From the NCBI GenBank assembly GCA_963761435.1, contig CAVXHJ010000024.1, forward strand, positions 186,001 to 250,000: a stretch of DNA of 64,000 nt, written 5' to 3'. The notes under the pieces are model-generated. The model was given only the letters and a program-made list of their open reading frames with translations, was not told where the DNA came from and did no database searches. Below are positions 1 through 8,343 of the stretch, one piece after another. Source of the DNA: Roseiarcus sp963761435 (lineage in GTDB: Bacteria; Pseudomonadota; Alphaproteobacteria; Rhizobiales; Beijerinckiaceae). Every line of letters starts with the position of its first letter. The stretch's first letter is position 1. The position numbers and the translations under genes were made by a program.

Positions 1-394
1 GGACGTGCCCGCCCAGGCTGACGACCGCCTTTGAAGCCTCGTCGAGATAAGCATTGACAAGGTTGCGCCAGTCCTCCGGGTCGAGAGCCGCCGCAAGTTC
101 GGTCGAGCCGACAAGATCGCAGAACATCACGGTTATGGGACGCCGTTCGCCCAAATCCTGGGGCGGGTTGGCGAGAGGCGACGGCGCCTGTCGAGGAGTA
201 ACCCGACGCAGTTCGCTTCCCCGGCCGTCCGGTATCGCTTTCAGGAGTCGTCTGCGGTCGCCGAGCGGGACCCCGAGCTTCTCGAGGTCGCCGTCGGTCA
301 GATCGCCGAGCACGTCGAAGTCAATCTTGCTGTCCCGAAACGTTTCCTCGTATTGGCCGAGGCCGAGACTGCGGAGCCACTCGCCGACTTTCAT
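1..394 (-). CDS. SAM-domain adenylate/guanylate cyclase, N-terminal part (cut by window edge)
   Basis: Only the first 131 codons are present; the gene runs off the left edge. Translation of the minus strand from the ATG at 394 gives a sterile-alpha-motif region (residues about 1-60, starting MKVGEWLRSLGLGQYEE), a short linker, then the start of a class III nucleotide cyclase domain with the metal-binding motif FCDLVGSTELA near residue 95. In this family the cyclase is usually followed by an AAA ATPase and TPR region, which would lie outside the window. It presumably makes cAMP or acts as a signalling ATPase in the cytoplasm; the second metal aspartate is not in view, so activity cannot be judged. 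The gene lies upstream of dsbB only in map order; dsbB is transcribed toward it. Confidence 0.8.
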   Translation of the reverse strand, partial: MKVGEWLRSLGLGQYEETFRDSKIDFDVLGDLTDGDLEKLGVPLGDRRRLLKAIPDGRGSELRRVTPRQAPSPLANPPQDLGERRPITVMFCDLVGSTELAAALDPEDWRNLVNAYLDEASKAVVSLGGHV

Positions 395-466
395 GACCGC
401 GCTAAAGCCCTCGAAACGAGGTTCTCCGCAATGGGCAAAATCGCCTAGAGGCCGGTCTTCAAGGCC

Positions 467-967
467 TCAAAGCTTCGCGGCGATCGCTGCGTAGACGGCG
501 AGCGCGGCGCTTGCCAGAACGTTCCAGCCTGCAAGGGAGAGCCCGGCGATGCGCAGCTGCACTTCATCGCAACGCACGACCTTGACCGAATCGAGCGACT
601 TCAAGAGGTCGTTCGCGTCGAGCGATCCGTTCAGGCCCCCGGTGCAGGCGGTCGGTCCCGTCCACCAATGGTATTCGACGCCCGCGTGATAGGCGGCGAG
701 CGCGGCGCTCACGACGAACACCGCCGCAAGCAACGCGAACCCGGCCCGCGCCAACCCGTGCGCCGAGCGGCTCGCGACAAGCGCGGTGAGGAGCGCGAGC
801 GGCGCCGCGACGTAGAAGGCGTAGCGCTGGGTCAGGCAGAGCTCGCAGGGCTGATAGCCGAGCCCCTGGAAGATCCAGACGACAGCGAGGATGGCGACCG
901 AAGCAGCCGCAATCATGATCGCCCTCGCCGCTTGCGAGGGCGGCAGGACGATCTCGGCCAGCGTCAT
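467..967 (-). CDS. dsbB: Disulfide bond formation protein B (DsbB family)
   Basis: A 166-aa inner-membrane protein with four predicted membrane helices. It carries the DsbB quinone-linked CxxC motif CELC at Cys41/Cys44 just after the first helix, followed by the conserved arginine (LTQR), and a second periplasmic pair, Cys108 and Cys133, in the loop before the last helix. By family knowledge it reoxidises DsbA and passes electrons to quinone. Length fits alphaproteobacterial DsbB proteins. Its start codon directly abuts the stop of the upstream YqaA-like gene (967/968), so the two are very probably co-transcribed and both act at the membrane. Confidence 0.92.
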   Translation of the reverse strand: MTLAEIVLPPSQAARAIMIAAASVAILAVVWIFQGLGYQPCELCLTQRYAFYVAAPLALLTALVASRSAHGLARAGFALLAAVFVVSAALAAYHAGVEYHWWTGPTACTGGLNGSLDANDLLKSLDSVKVVRCDEVQLRIAGLSLAGWNVLASAALAVYAAIAAKL

Positions 968-1549
968 CTACAAGACCTTGATCGCGATCACGAAGCCGGC
1001 GACGATCAGAGCCGCGAATCCGCCGAGAACCGCGGCGAAATTGCGCTCCATCGCCGTGCGCAGCGGTTCGCCGAACCAGTGGAGCGCGCCCGCGACCAGG
1101 AAGAACCGCGCCCCGCGCGTCACGATCGACAACGCGACGAACAGCGGAAAATTATAGCCGAGCAGGCCGCTGACGATCGTCACCAGCTTGTAGGGGATCG
1201 GCGTCATGCCCTTGACGAGGATCACCAGCCACCCCCACTGGGCGTAGGTCTGCTTCAGCGCGTCGATCTTCGCGCCGTAGCCATAGAGGTTGATGAGCCA
1301 TTGGCCGACCGTGTCGAAAAGCATGGCGCCGATGGCGTAGCCGAGCATCCCGCCGATGACCGAGGCGACCGTGGCGATGAGCGCGTAGCGCCAGGCGCGC
1401 GCCGGCTTGGCGAGCGCCATCGGGGCGAGCAGCACGTCGGGCGGAATGGGAAAGAACGAACTCTCGGCAAAGGCGACCGCGGCGAGGGCGGCTTCCGCGC
1501 GCGGACCCTCGGCGAGCGCCTTAAGTCGAGGGTAGAGCGAACTGAACAT
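968..1549 (-). CDS. YqaA/VTT-domain inner membrane protein
   Basis: A 193-aa polytopic membrane protein of the YqaA branch of the SNARE-associated/DedA-like VTT family. Visible family features are the motif FFPIPPDVLLAPMAL near residue 30, an amphipathic re-entrant segment with TPIPYKLVTIVSGLLGYN around residue 118, and a final membrane helix at the C terminus. Family members are linked to membrane homeostasis and lipid scrambling, but the role of YqaA itself is not settled. I start at the ATG at 1549; an upstream in-frame extension to 1654 reads as low-quality arginine/glycine-rich sequence. It is the first gene of a two-gene unit with dsbB, with no gap between them. Confidence 0.85.
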   Translation of the reverse strand: MFSSLYPRLKALAEGPRAEAALAAVAFAESSFFPIPPDVLLAPMALAKPARAWRYALIATVASVIGGMLGYAIGAMLFDTVGQWLINLYGYGAKIDALKQTYAQWGWLVILVKGMTPIPYKLVTIVSGLLGYNFPLFVALSIVTRGARFFLVAGALHWFGEPLRTAMERNFAAVLGGFAALIVAGFVIAIKVL

Positions 1550-1666
1550 TGCGGGGCCCAGGTTGTGCGGCGCAACATATAAGCGACCTGGATCGCCGCG
1601 TCCATGCCATGTGTTTGTCCCGATTCCTCTCGCCAGGGGTCCGGGCAAGCGCACAGTCGCCCCGCA

Positions 1667-1696
1667 TTGACCCTCCGCCGTCTCCCATTCTATATC
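1667..1696 (+). promoter_or_regulatory. Predicted housekeeping promoter of tRNA-Leu
   Basis: TTGACC (1667-1672) and TATATC (1691-1696) are separated by 18 bases and end 21 bases before the mature tRNA. This matches a sigma-70-type promoter placed as expected for a monocistronic tRNA. Seen by eye only. Confidence 0.6.
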
Positions 1697-1717
1697 CGCC
1701 CGTCCGCGTTGGCGCGG

Positions 1718-1802
1718 GCCCCTATGGCGGAACTGGTAGACGCGTCCGACTCAAAATCGGATTCCGCAAGGAGTGCTGGTTCGATTCCGGCTAGGGGCAC
1801 CA
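1718..1802 (+). tRNA. tRNA-Leu (anticodon CAA)
   Basis: An 85-nt class II tRNA. The acceptor stem GCCCCTA (1718-1724) pairs with TAGGGGC (1792-1798), followed by discriminator A and an encoded CCA (1800-1802). The D-arm contains GGCGGAACTGGTAGACGC, the anticodon stem-loop is CCGA-CTCAAAA-TCGG giving anticodon CAA, a long variable arm follows, and the T-arm has GGTTCGATTCC. All are hallmarks of leucine tRNA. Confidence 0.96.
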
Positions 1803-2133
1803 TTGAGCTTTCCAGCAAGGGGCGCCGCTGAGGTCTGGCCTGCGCGGGCCCCCTGCCCTAAACCGGGAGGGTGTTTACCCGGCGCGCCTGCTTCGCCTGA
1901 GTATCTTTCGAAGGCGGAAGATTGGTTGCGAATACGATTGCCACCGAACGAGCATGGCCTCTATAGTGGGTCTGGGCGCGCGGAAGACCAATCGATCAAT
2001 ATTTTCACTCCTTGCCAAGTGAAGAAGTATTACGGAAGGCTTGGCTCTAATCTCTCGATCATCGCGAGGCGGGTTTGATTGCGATTTCGAGTCTCGAGTC
2101 CCGTTGGCGTCGCGGTCGTAAACGAGGGTGGTA
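1803..2133 (+). other. Intergenic region between tRNA-Leu and the 2.1-8.3 kb gene set
   Basis: About 330 bases with no convincing gene. It becomes noticeably AT-richer toward 1985-2060 (stretches such as caatcgatcaatattttcac) than the coding DNA around it, as expected if it holds the promoter of the following gene set. No integrase fragment or repeated tRNA 3' end is seen, so there is no evidence that the tRNA is a used integration site. Confidence 0.5.
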
Positions 2134-4329
2134 ATGGGGCAAACGCGGCCGATCAAAGTCGCGGTCATCGGCGGGGGGTGCGCCTCGATGGCTGCGGCGT
2201 TTGAATTGACTCGCCCGGAGCACAAAGGCCGGTATCGGCTTACCATCTACCAAATGGGCTGGCGGCTCGGCGGCAAGGGGGCCTCCGGCCGGGGCCCGGC
2301 GGGACGGATAGAAGAACACGGACTGCACATCTGGCTCGGTTACTACGAGAACGCGTTCAAGCTTCTGCGCGAATGTTATGCCGAGCTTGGAAGTGGAGCG
2401 GGCGGGCGCGAATATGAGAATTGGCGCGACGCGTTCTTTCCCGATCCGTACATCGCCCTCAGCGAGAAGCGCCCCAATGGCGACGGATGGGCGCATCTGG
2501 CGGCCCATCTTCCCCCGGCGGATGGTCAGCCCGGGGACCCGCCGGCGACCGACACGCTCAGTTTGCGGAACTATATCGTCCGGTCAGCGATTCTTCTGCG
2601 CACGCTCTTGGTCGGCGTTGAAATGATAAGGCCGACGGCGCGGAGCGAGGGCGCGGTCACCCGCTCCGACGCGCTCGCCTCGCCCGAAGCGATCGTTGAG
2701 AAGGCGGCGGCGCTGCTGCGCTATGGCTTCTTGACGACGGCGGCTGCGGCCGTGGAGGCGCTCGCTGTCGTCGAGGCGGCGTTGAAGATGGTCTCGAGGC
2801 TTCCCGCGGGCGTCGTTCTGCGCCTGGTCGAAGCCGTCGCCGCCAACGTCAAGGGTCGGATGCAAAATTGGGTCGCGGCCGACGACGAAGTTCGTCGCCG
2901 GTGGGAGATCGTCGACCTGGTTCTGGCTGTCCTGGTCGGCGTGACGCGTTTCGGCCTGCTTACCGACCCGCGCGGGCTCGATGCGATCAACCACTTCGAT
3001 TGCCGGGAGTGGCTCCGAATGAACGGCGCTTCGGAACAGGCGCTCGACTCCGCCTTTCTGCGCGGTCTTTACGACCTTGTTTTCGCTTACGAGGGCGGTG
3101 ATCCGAGCCGACCGCGGCTGGCCGCGGGAGATGCGCTTCGGGGCGGCTTCCGGATGTTCTTCACCTACCGGGGAGCCTTCTTCTGGAAGATGCGGCGAGG
3201 CATGGGCGATGTCGTCTTTGCGCCATTCTACGAGGTTCTCCGCCGGCGCGGCGTGAAGTTCAAGTTCTTCCACCGCCTCGAAAACGTCAGGCTCTCCAAG
3301 CCGGGCCCGGAGCGCGAGCGCCCTTACGTGGAGGCGCTCGAATTCAGCGTTCAGGCGGAAACGCGGGGAAAGCGGGACTATCGACCCCTGGTGAACGTTA
3401 ACGGCCAGTCCTGTTGGCCGTCGAACCCCGACTACCGGCAACTCGAAAACGGCGCGGCGCTAGAAGCCGAGGGGCGCGATTTCGAATTGCATTGGGACGG
3501 AAGGAGGGCTGCGACCCGGACGCTCAAGGTGACGCGGGATTTCGACTTCGTATTGCTTGGGGTCGGCCTCGGCGCGATCCCCTACGTCTGTGAGGAATTC
3601 ATTGCCAGAGACAGCCGATGGCGTAAGATGGCGGCAAGCGTCAAGACAGTCGCGACCCAGGCCTTCCAGCTTTGGCTGAGCGAGGATCTGCAGCAACTCG
3701 GGTGGGAGCCGCCTCCGGTGACCCTCTCCGCATTCGTGAAGCCGTTCGACACCTGGTCGGACATGGGCCAGGTCGTGCCCTCGGAAAGTTGGCGGGTGCC
3801 TCCCCACACAATCGCATACTTTTGCGGGGCCCTGCATGAGCCTGACGGGGACGCGACGGCGGCGGGAGCCGACTATTATTCAGCGAGCCGCGAGAAGGTT
3901 CGCGCCAACGCTCTGGCGTTTCTCGACCAGCAGGTGCGCCATCTGTGGCCCAAGGCGGCGGACGCCGAGGGCGGATTTCGCTGGGAGCTGCTGGTCGACG
4001 CGGACGATCAAAAATTCCAGGAAGAGCCGGTCGCCCGACGTCGCCGGGGCAAGACGCAGGCCCCAGACAGGACCCGTTTTGATTCGCAGTTCTGGGTAGC
4101 GAACGTCAACCCGACAGACCGCTACACACAGTCGCTGCCTGGAAGCGCCGAGCATCGCATATCTCCGCTCGACAATACTTATGACAATTTGACAGTCGCC
4201 GGCGACTGGACCAACTGCGGTCTCAATCTGGGCTGCGTCGAAGCCGCGGTGATGTCAGGTCGGCTCGCGGCGCACGCCTTGTCAGGTTCACCGGCGCTGG
4301 AAGAAATCGTTGGGTTCGATCATCCCTGA
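2134..4329 (+). CDS. Large phytoene-desaturase/amine-oxidase-like FAD-dependent oxidoreductase
   Basis: A 731-aa flavoprotein. The N terminus has the dinucleotide-binding fold (VAVIGGGCASMAAAFEL, residues 9-25) followed by a GRLGG-like WRLGGKGASGR segment; near the C terminus is the FAD-contacting motif typical of phytoene desaturases and amine oxidases (VAGDWTNCGLNLGCVEAAV, about residue 690). It is longer than usual carotenoid desaturases (about 500 aa) because of a helical insertion at about 150-260. Substrate unknown; a desaturase or oxidase acting on a hydrophobic isoprenoid is the natural guess given the isoprenyl diphosphate synthase two genes on. I start at ATG 2134, which has an aacgaggg ribosome site five bases upstream, rather than GTG 2128. 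First gene of a five-gene same-strand set. Confidence 0.8.
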   Translation: MGQTRPIKVAVIGGGCASMAAAFELTRPEHKGRYRLTIYQMGWRLGGKGASGRGPAGRIEEHGLHIWLGYYENAFKLLRECYAELGSGAGGREYENWRDAFFPDPYIALSEKRPNGDGWAHLAAHLPPADGQPGDPPATDTLSLRNYIVRSAILLRTLLVGVEMIRPTARSEGAVTRSDALASPEAIVEKAAALLRYGFLTTAAAAVEALAVVEAALKMVSRLPAGVVLRLVEAVAANVKGRMQNWVAADDEVRRRWEIVDLVLAVLVGVTRFGLLTDPRGLDAINHFDCREWLRMNGASEQALDSAFLRGLYDLVFAYEGGDPSRPRLAAGDALRGGFRMFFTYRGAFFWKMRRGMGDVVFAPFYEVLRRRGVKFKFFHRLENVRLSKPGPERERPYVEALEFSVQAETRGKRDYRPLVNVNGQSCWPSNPDYRQLENGAALEAEGRDFELHWDGRRAATRTLKVTRDFDFVLLGVGLGAIPYVCEEFIARDSRWRKMAASVKTVATQAFQLWLSEDLQQLGWEPPPVTLSAFVKPFDTWSDMGQVVPSESWRVPPHTIAYFCGALHEPDGDATAAGADYYSASREKVRANALAFLDQQVRHLWPKAADAEGGFRWELLVDADDQKFQEEPVARRRRGKTQAPDRTRFDSQFWVANVNPTDRYTQSLPGSAEHRISPLDNTYDNLTVAGDWTNCGLNLGCVEAAVMSGRLAAHALSGSPALEEIVGFDHP

Positions 4330-4365
4330 AACGGCGGTAGCCCGCTGACAATTGGAGAGGCCAAC

Positions 4366-4998
4366 ATGGCAGCACCTAAGATCCAGGCAAGACGTCCGCC
4401 GCCAGGGCGCTTTGGACCAAATCGGGGGACGAGCGGAAATGCGACGGCTGCTCACCGCAAAGTCATAAGCCGGGCCGTCGAGCTCGCCTACAAAGTGGTC
4501 GATGATCATATCGAACAGGGGCGGAGAGCCGCCCAGCGCGTCCATGATGGGCACTACACCGCCGCTAATTTCGATGATGACCTCAAGGAGTGCCTCACCC
4601 GCGCGCTCAAACTTTCGAAGGAGTTCGCCGTCTTGGGGGTCGACATGGTCGACGCCGTCCGACGCATGGCCGGACCCCGTTCGGGCTTGGGGTCGCCCGG
4701 AGGAGTCGTCAGCGTCGAGACAAAGGGCAAGAAGGCGCAGGTGAGCTACGACCTTCGCTCAAGCCCCGACAGCTTTAGCCCGGTGGTGCCGCCGCTCCAC
4801 TCGGCCAGGGGCCCCGGCCGGGGCAAGGAACCGCTCCAAGACGTCCAATTTGTCGTCAAGGACGGCCGTGCGACGCTTGTTGTCAACGTCCCGGACGGCC
4901 ACCCTCCCGGGGTCTACAGCGGAGCGATCGTCGACCAACTGACTCATGAGCCCAAAGGCTTCATCAGTGTCCGGGTCCTTGAAGACGACAGCGCCTAG
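4366..4998 (+). CDS. Unrecognised 210-aa two-part protein
   Basis: I do not recognise a named family. A strong ribosome site (ggagagg) precedes the ATG. The protein has a basic, proline-rich N terminus (1-25), a predicted all-helical block at about 28-105 containing evenly spaced hydrophobics and acidic patches, a linker at about 105-140, and a C-terminal beta-rich block (about 143-210) with the pattern VPDGHPPGVYSGAIVD, which resembles Ig-like or lipid-granule-associated beta domains. No signal peptide or membrane helix. The helical block could pack on a hydrophobic surface in the manner of a phasin, but that is only inference. It sits between the flavoprotein and the isoprenyl diphosphate synthase, whose reading frame starts inside its 3' end. 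Confidence 0.75.
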   Translation: MAAPKIQARRPPPGRFGPNRGTSGNATAAHRKVISRAVELAYKVVDDHIEQGRRAAQRVHDGHYTAANFDDDLKECLTRALKLSKEFAVLGVDMVDAVRRMAGPRSGLGSPGGVVSVETKGKKAQVSYDLRSSPDSFSPVVPPLHSARGPGRGKEPLQDVQFVVKDGRATLVVNVPDGHPPGVYSGAIVDQLTHEPKGFISVRVLEDDSA

Positions 4999-6052
4999 AG
5001 CCGCGCGAAGAGCGACGCCAGGCGGCCAGACGACCCCGCCTCTCGTCGCCGAACTTCTCCAGGAGTGCCGCCTGGAAGTTCTGGCCGCCATGAAGCCGTA
5101 TTTGACGGCGGGAGAGCCTAGTCCGTACCTCTACGACCTCGCCGCCGACTATCCTCGGCGCGGCGGGAAGATGATGCGTCCAAGCATCTGCATCGCGACC
5201 GCGCGCGCGTTCGGCGCCCGGTCGTCGGACGCCGTGCGCTCGGCAGTGGCGATCGAGCTTTTGCATAACGCTTTCCTGATCCATGACGACATCGAGGACG
5301 AGAGCGAGTTGCGGCGAGGCGCGCCCGCGCTTCACTCGCTCCATGGCGTCCCGCTCGCTCTCAACGCGGGCGATGCGATGCTGCTCTTGAGCCTGCGTCC
5401 GCTGTTGGACAACCGGCGGAATCTCGGCGCGCAGCTCGCGCTCGACGTTCTCCTCGAAACCGAGCGGATGGCGCGGGAATCCGCCGAAGGGCAAGCGATG
5501 GAGCTCGGCTGGCGACGCGACAACGTGATGGGGCTTGAGGACGAGGACTATTTCTCCCTCGTATTGAAGAAGACGTCGTGGCTGGCGGTCATCTACCCCG
5601 CTCGCGTGGGCGCGATGATCGGGACGCACGGTCGCGTGGACCTCGACCAGTTCATTCGTTTCGGTTTTTTCCTCGGGGCCGCCTTCCAAATTCAGGATGA
5701 TCTTCTCAATCTTGCCGCCGACGACCGGTACGGCAAGGAGGCGTTCGGCGATCTCTTCGAGGGCAAGCGCACGCTGATGCTGATCCACGCGTTCCGCCAA
5801 GGCACCGAGGCGGAGCGCGCCAAGCTGAAGGCCGTCATGGGAGCGCCCCGCAGCGAGCGCAAGGCGGATGACGTCGCCTGGATCAGAACTCTGATGGAGC
5901 GCTACAATTCGCTGAACTACGCGCGCAGGATCGGCTATGGGCTGGCTGGGGCTGCGCTGCATGAATTCGCTCGAATATTCGGCCGCCTGCCGGCGTCGCG
6001 AGACAAGGAATTTCTGCGCGGCCTCATCACCTGGATCTTCGAACGGACCTGA
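4946..6052 (+). CDS. Trans-isoprenyl diphosphate synthase (polyprenyl synthetase family)
   Basis: A 368-aa enzyme with both aspartate-rich magnesium-binding motifs: DDIED at residues 114-118, with HDDIEDES context, and QIQDDLLNLAADD at 248-260; GGKMMRP near residue 73 binds isopentenyl diphosphate. It condenses isopentenyl diphosphate with an allylic diphosphate; chain length is uncertain (short- to medium-chain likely, from the small residues before the first motif). Within this window there is no other isoprenoid gene, so it is probably a dedicated, not housekeeping, copy. The ATG at 4946 overlaps the previous gene by 53 bases; GTG 4967 or TTG 4979 are alternative starts. Overlap implies translational coupling. 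Confidence 0.88.
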   Translation: MSPKASSVSGSLKTTAPRAARRATPGGQTTPPLVAELLQECRLEVLAAMKPYLTAGEPSPYLYDLAADYPRRGGKMMRPSICIATARAFGARSSDAVRSAVAIELLHNAFLIHDDIEDESELRRGAPALHSLHGVPLALNAGDAMLLLSLRPLLDNRRNLGAQLALDVLLETERMARESAEGQAMELGWRRDNVMGLEDEDYFSLVLKKTSWLAVIYPARVGAMIGTHGRVDLDQFIRFGFFLGAAFQIQDDLLNLAADDRYGKEAFGDLFEGKRTLMLIHAFRQGTEAERAKLKAVMGAPRSERKADDVAWIRTLMERYNSLNYARRIGYGLAGAALHEFARIFGRLPASRDKEFLRGLITWIFERT

Positions 6053-6075
6053 ATGGAGGGAGCAGGGATCGGGGC

Positions 6076-7251
6076 ATGGCGAGGGATGGGAACGGCCGCG
6101 GCAGTCGGAGCAGGGGCGGGAACAAACGCCGCCCACGAGGGAGCGTGCGCCGCCGCTTGATGATCTACGGATCAAGCGGTTTTACCGGCCGCTTGATTGC
6201 TCAAAGGGCGGTCGAGACCGGATTGTCCCCAGTGCTGGCCGGCAGGGATGAGGAGCGCGTGCGAGCGCAGGCGGAGCTTCTCGGAGCCTCATGGCGCGTC
6301 GTCAGTCTCAATTCGATCGAGGCGTTGGCGGAGGCCCTGTCGGATATCGAGGTGGTCGTGCACGCTGCGGGTCCCTTCATCGCCACGGCGCCGCCGATGC
6401 TGGAGGCGTGCCTTCGGGCCCGCGTGCATTATCTCGACGTTTCCGGCGAGCTTCCGGTCTTCCAGGAGGCATTGGGGCGCGATTCTGAAGCAACTCGGGC
6501 GGGCGTGATGCTGATGCCGGGCGCCGCGTGGTCGGTCGTTGCGACAGATTGTCTCGCCGCCCATGTCGCTGAGCTGCTGCCCGGGGCGAAGTACTTGCGG
6601 CTCGGCATGACTCAGTCACGGCTCTATTCGCGCGGCACCGCCCGCAGCGCGTTCGGGCTCATGTCATCGGACGTGGTCATCCGCCGGAACGGCAGGCTGA
6701 CGCGCGTTCCTATCGGACGAATGGAGCGCGCCTTCGACTATGGCGAAGGCGAGCGAACGAGCATGGCGCTGAGCTGGCCCGACGCCTTGTCCGCCTACCA
6801 CACGACCGCCATTCCCAACATTGAAGCCTACATGGAGGTCGGGGCCGCCGGTAGGGTCCTCGCCCCGCTGACGGCGCGGATTGGCGAAGCGTTCCAATTG
6901 CCGATCCTGCGCTCGGCCCTTCGGCTCAGCGCATGGGCCCTCCCGGAAGGCCCTGCCGAGGCGGCGAGAAACCTTGCGCGGCCAGTCATCGTCGCGGAGG
7001 TAGAGGACGCCTGGAGGAGAGTGGTCCGCGCCCGTCTTACGACCGCCGACGGTTATGACTTTACCGCGGTCGCCGCGGTCGCGATTGCTGAGCGGGTTAT
7101 TGGCGGCGAATTCGCGCCAGGCTTTCAGACGCCGGGGAGGCTCTACGGCGCGGATTTCGTTTTGAGCATCGGAGGCGCGAAACGGACCGATCTCGAGCAA
7201 ACCGGCGCCGAGGCCGCGCGTGAAGCGAGCTTGCCGCAATCAATCGCCTGA
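6076..7251 (+). CDS. Saccharopine-dehydrogenase-like NAD(P)-binding protein (possible trans-acting enoyl reductase)
   Basis: A 391-aa protein. After an arginine-rich leader (1-27) comes a Rossmann fold with the glycine motif MIYGSSGFTGRLIAQ (29-43) and the following GPFIATAPPMLEACL and HYLDVSGE segments that define the saccharopine dehydrogenase NADP-binding family. This branch includes mycobacterial trans-acting enoyl reductases that reduce prenyl or polyketide double bonds, so a reductase acting on the product of the neighbouring prenyl synthase or flavoprotein is plausible but unproven. It lies 23 bases after the isoprenyl synthase with an ggagggagcaggg ribosome site. The basic leader is unusual; translation could instead begin nearer residue 29, where no start with a good ribosome site is seen. 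Confidence 0.8.
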   Translation: MARDGNGRGSRSRGGNKRRPRGSVRRRLMIYGSSGFTGRLIAQRAVETGLSPVLAGRDEERVRAQAELLGASWRVVSLNSIEALAEALSDIEVVVHAAGPFIATAPPMLEACLRARVHYLDVSGELPVFQEALGRDSEATRAGVMLMPGAAWSVVATDCLAAHVAELLPGAKYLRLGMTQSRLYSRGTARSAFGLMSSDVVIRRNGRLTRVPIGRMERAFDYGEGERTSMALSWPDALSAYHTTAIPNIEAYMEVGAAGRVLAPLTARIGEAFQLPILRSALRLSAWALPEGPAEAARNLARPVIVAEVEDAWRRVVRARLTTADGYDFTAVAAVAIAERVIGGEFAPGFQTPGRLYGADFVLSIGGAKRTDLEQTGAEAAREASLPQSIA

Positions 7252-7344
7252 CAAACGCCGCGGAAAACCGAGAGAGGCGCTGCCAAAGGGAAACGTCCGG
7301 AATAATTCTTCAAGTGATTGATCGATAAGCAATGGAGGAAAATC

Positions 7345-8313
7345 ATGCTCTATCGCGATCAAATCGGCGAGAATCAAAATCCGCCTCCCTATTCTTTCCC
7401 AGGGGTTCAAATCAATAGTTTTCGCCTCAAGGCTGATTTGAACAGCCTGCAAGATCTCTGCGATCGCGTTCTCAACGTCGGCGAACTTGAGCAGCGCGGT
7501 TTCGAGTTTCGGCCGATATTTCCCTTCGTGGATCTTGAGATCCTGCGTTATCCGAGAATGGAATACGCGTATTTTCCGTCTGGATGCTTTGTTTCTCAAA
7601 ACGAATGTTATGTGCGCCTGTTTGTGATGAAATACTTAGACGTTGGCGGATTGTTGATGCCGGACGGAGAAGTGGCGGTCTTTTGTCCCCTTCTCATTGT
7701 CGACAATGCATGGTCGGCGTTCTCTGGCCGGGACGTGCTTGGATTCCAGAAGCTGTTTGGAGTCTTTGACCCATTCCCGAAGACGGACCCGTTTGCCACC
7801 GTGTCTACTGAGGTGTTCACCACCTTTGATTTTGACGTCAAGGCGAAGTCCATGCCCGTGGTCACGATCAAGCAGGCTCCCGGCAAGCGCGCCAGAGCAG
7901 CCCGACTCCCCGACAAGGATAAAAAGTGGCCTTGGGGACACATCGACCTCAACGACATCCATCCCGACCATCACGCTTTGGCGAGATCAGTCGATCCCAC
8001 CGCATTGTTTTTCGAATCCGTGTCCATGAAACAATTTCGGGATCCGGTATTGCCGATCAACGCCTCCTACCAGGCGATCTTGCAATCGGTGATATTTGTC
8101 GACGAGATCGGCGACTTCGAGCCGTTGCCTCCGGCGCGGATCATGATCAACGACTACGCAAGCCTCAAGCTCGCCGAAAACCTCGGGATTGCCCCCGGCA
8201 CGTGGCTAACCCCGCTGTCGCAATATCACCTCGAGTGCAGTTTCTTTTTCGGAGAGACGATCCGCATATTCGAGAACGACCACGCATGGTGGGAGTGGTG
8301 GCGGTGGTTCTGA
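7345..8313 (+). CDS. Acetoacetate decarboxylase-like protein
   Basis: A 322-aa protein with the acetoacetate decarboxylase fold signature: VDNAWSAFSGRDVLGFQKLFG at about 119-139. The family's Schiff-base lysine in the GRE-x4-PK motif corresponds to Lys136 here; the usual preceding proline is Gln135 and the second lysine of the KK pair is Leu137, so the pocket chemistry may differ from true decarboxylases. Many relatives with this pattern are not decarboxylases but carry out aldol or dehydration chemistry. The start at ATG 7345 is chosen because tggaggaaaatc precedes it; an upstream TTG has no such site. Last gene of the set, convergent with the cyclase gene that follows. The DNA is less GC-rich than its neighbours. 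Confidence 0.75.
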   Translation: MLYRDQIGENQNPPPYSFPGVQINSFRLKADLNSLQDLCDRVLNVGELEQRGFEFRPIFPFVDLEILRYPRMEYAYFPSGCFVSQNECYVRLFVMKYLDVGGLLMPDGEVAVFCPLLIVDNAWSAFSGRDVLGFQKLFGVFDPFPKTDPFATVSTEVFTTFDFDVKAKSMPVVTIKQAPGKRARAARLPDKDKKWPWGHIDLNDIHPDHHALARSVDPTALFFESVSMKQFRDPVLPINASYQAILQSVIFVDEIGDFEPLPPARIMINDYASLKLAENLGIAPGTWLTPLSQYHLECSFFFGETIRIFENDHAWWEWWRWF

Positions 8314-8319
8314 CCAACC

Positions 8320-8343
8320 GCCGTCTCCTTCGGCTCAGACGGC
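8320..8343 (+). terminator. Hairpin between convergent genes
   Basis: GCCGTCT (8320-8326) pairs with AGACGGC (8337-8343) across a 10-base loop. It spans the end of the acetoacetate decarboxylase-like gene and the last codons of the opposing cyclase gene. There is no clear run of T, so its function as a terminator is tentative. Confidence 0.35.

Noticed and set aside
1718..2133. tRNA-Leu as the attachment site of an integrated island containing the 2.1-8.3 kb genes
   Set aside because: No integrase, no repeated tRNA 3' end, and GC content and codon use of the genes are close to the rest of the window.
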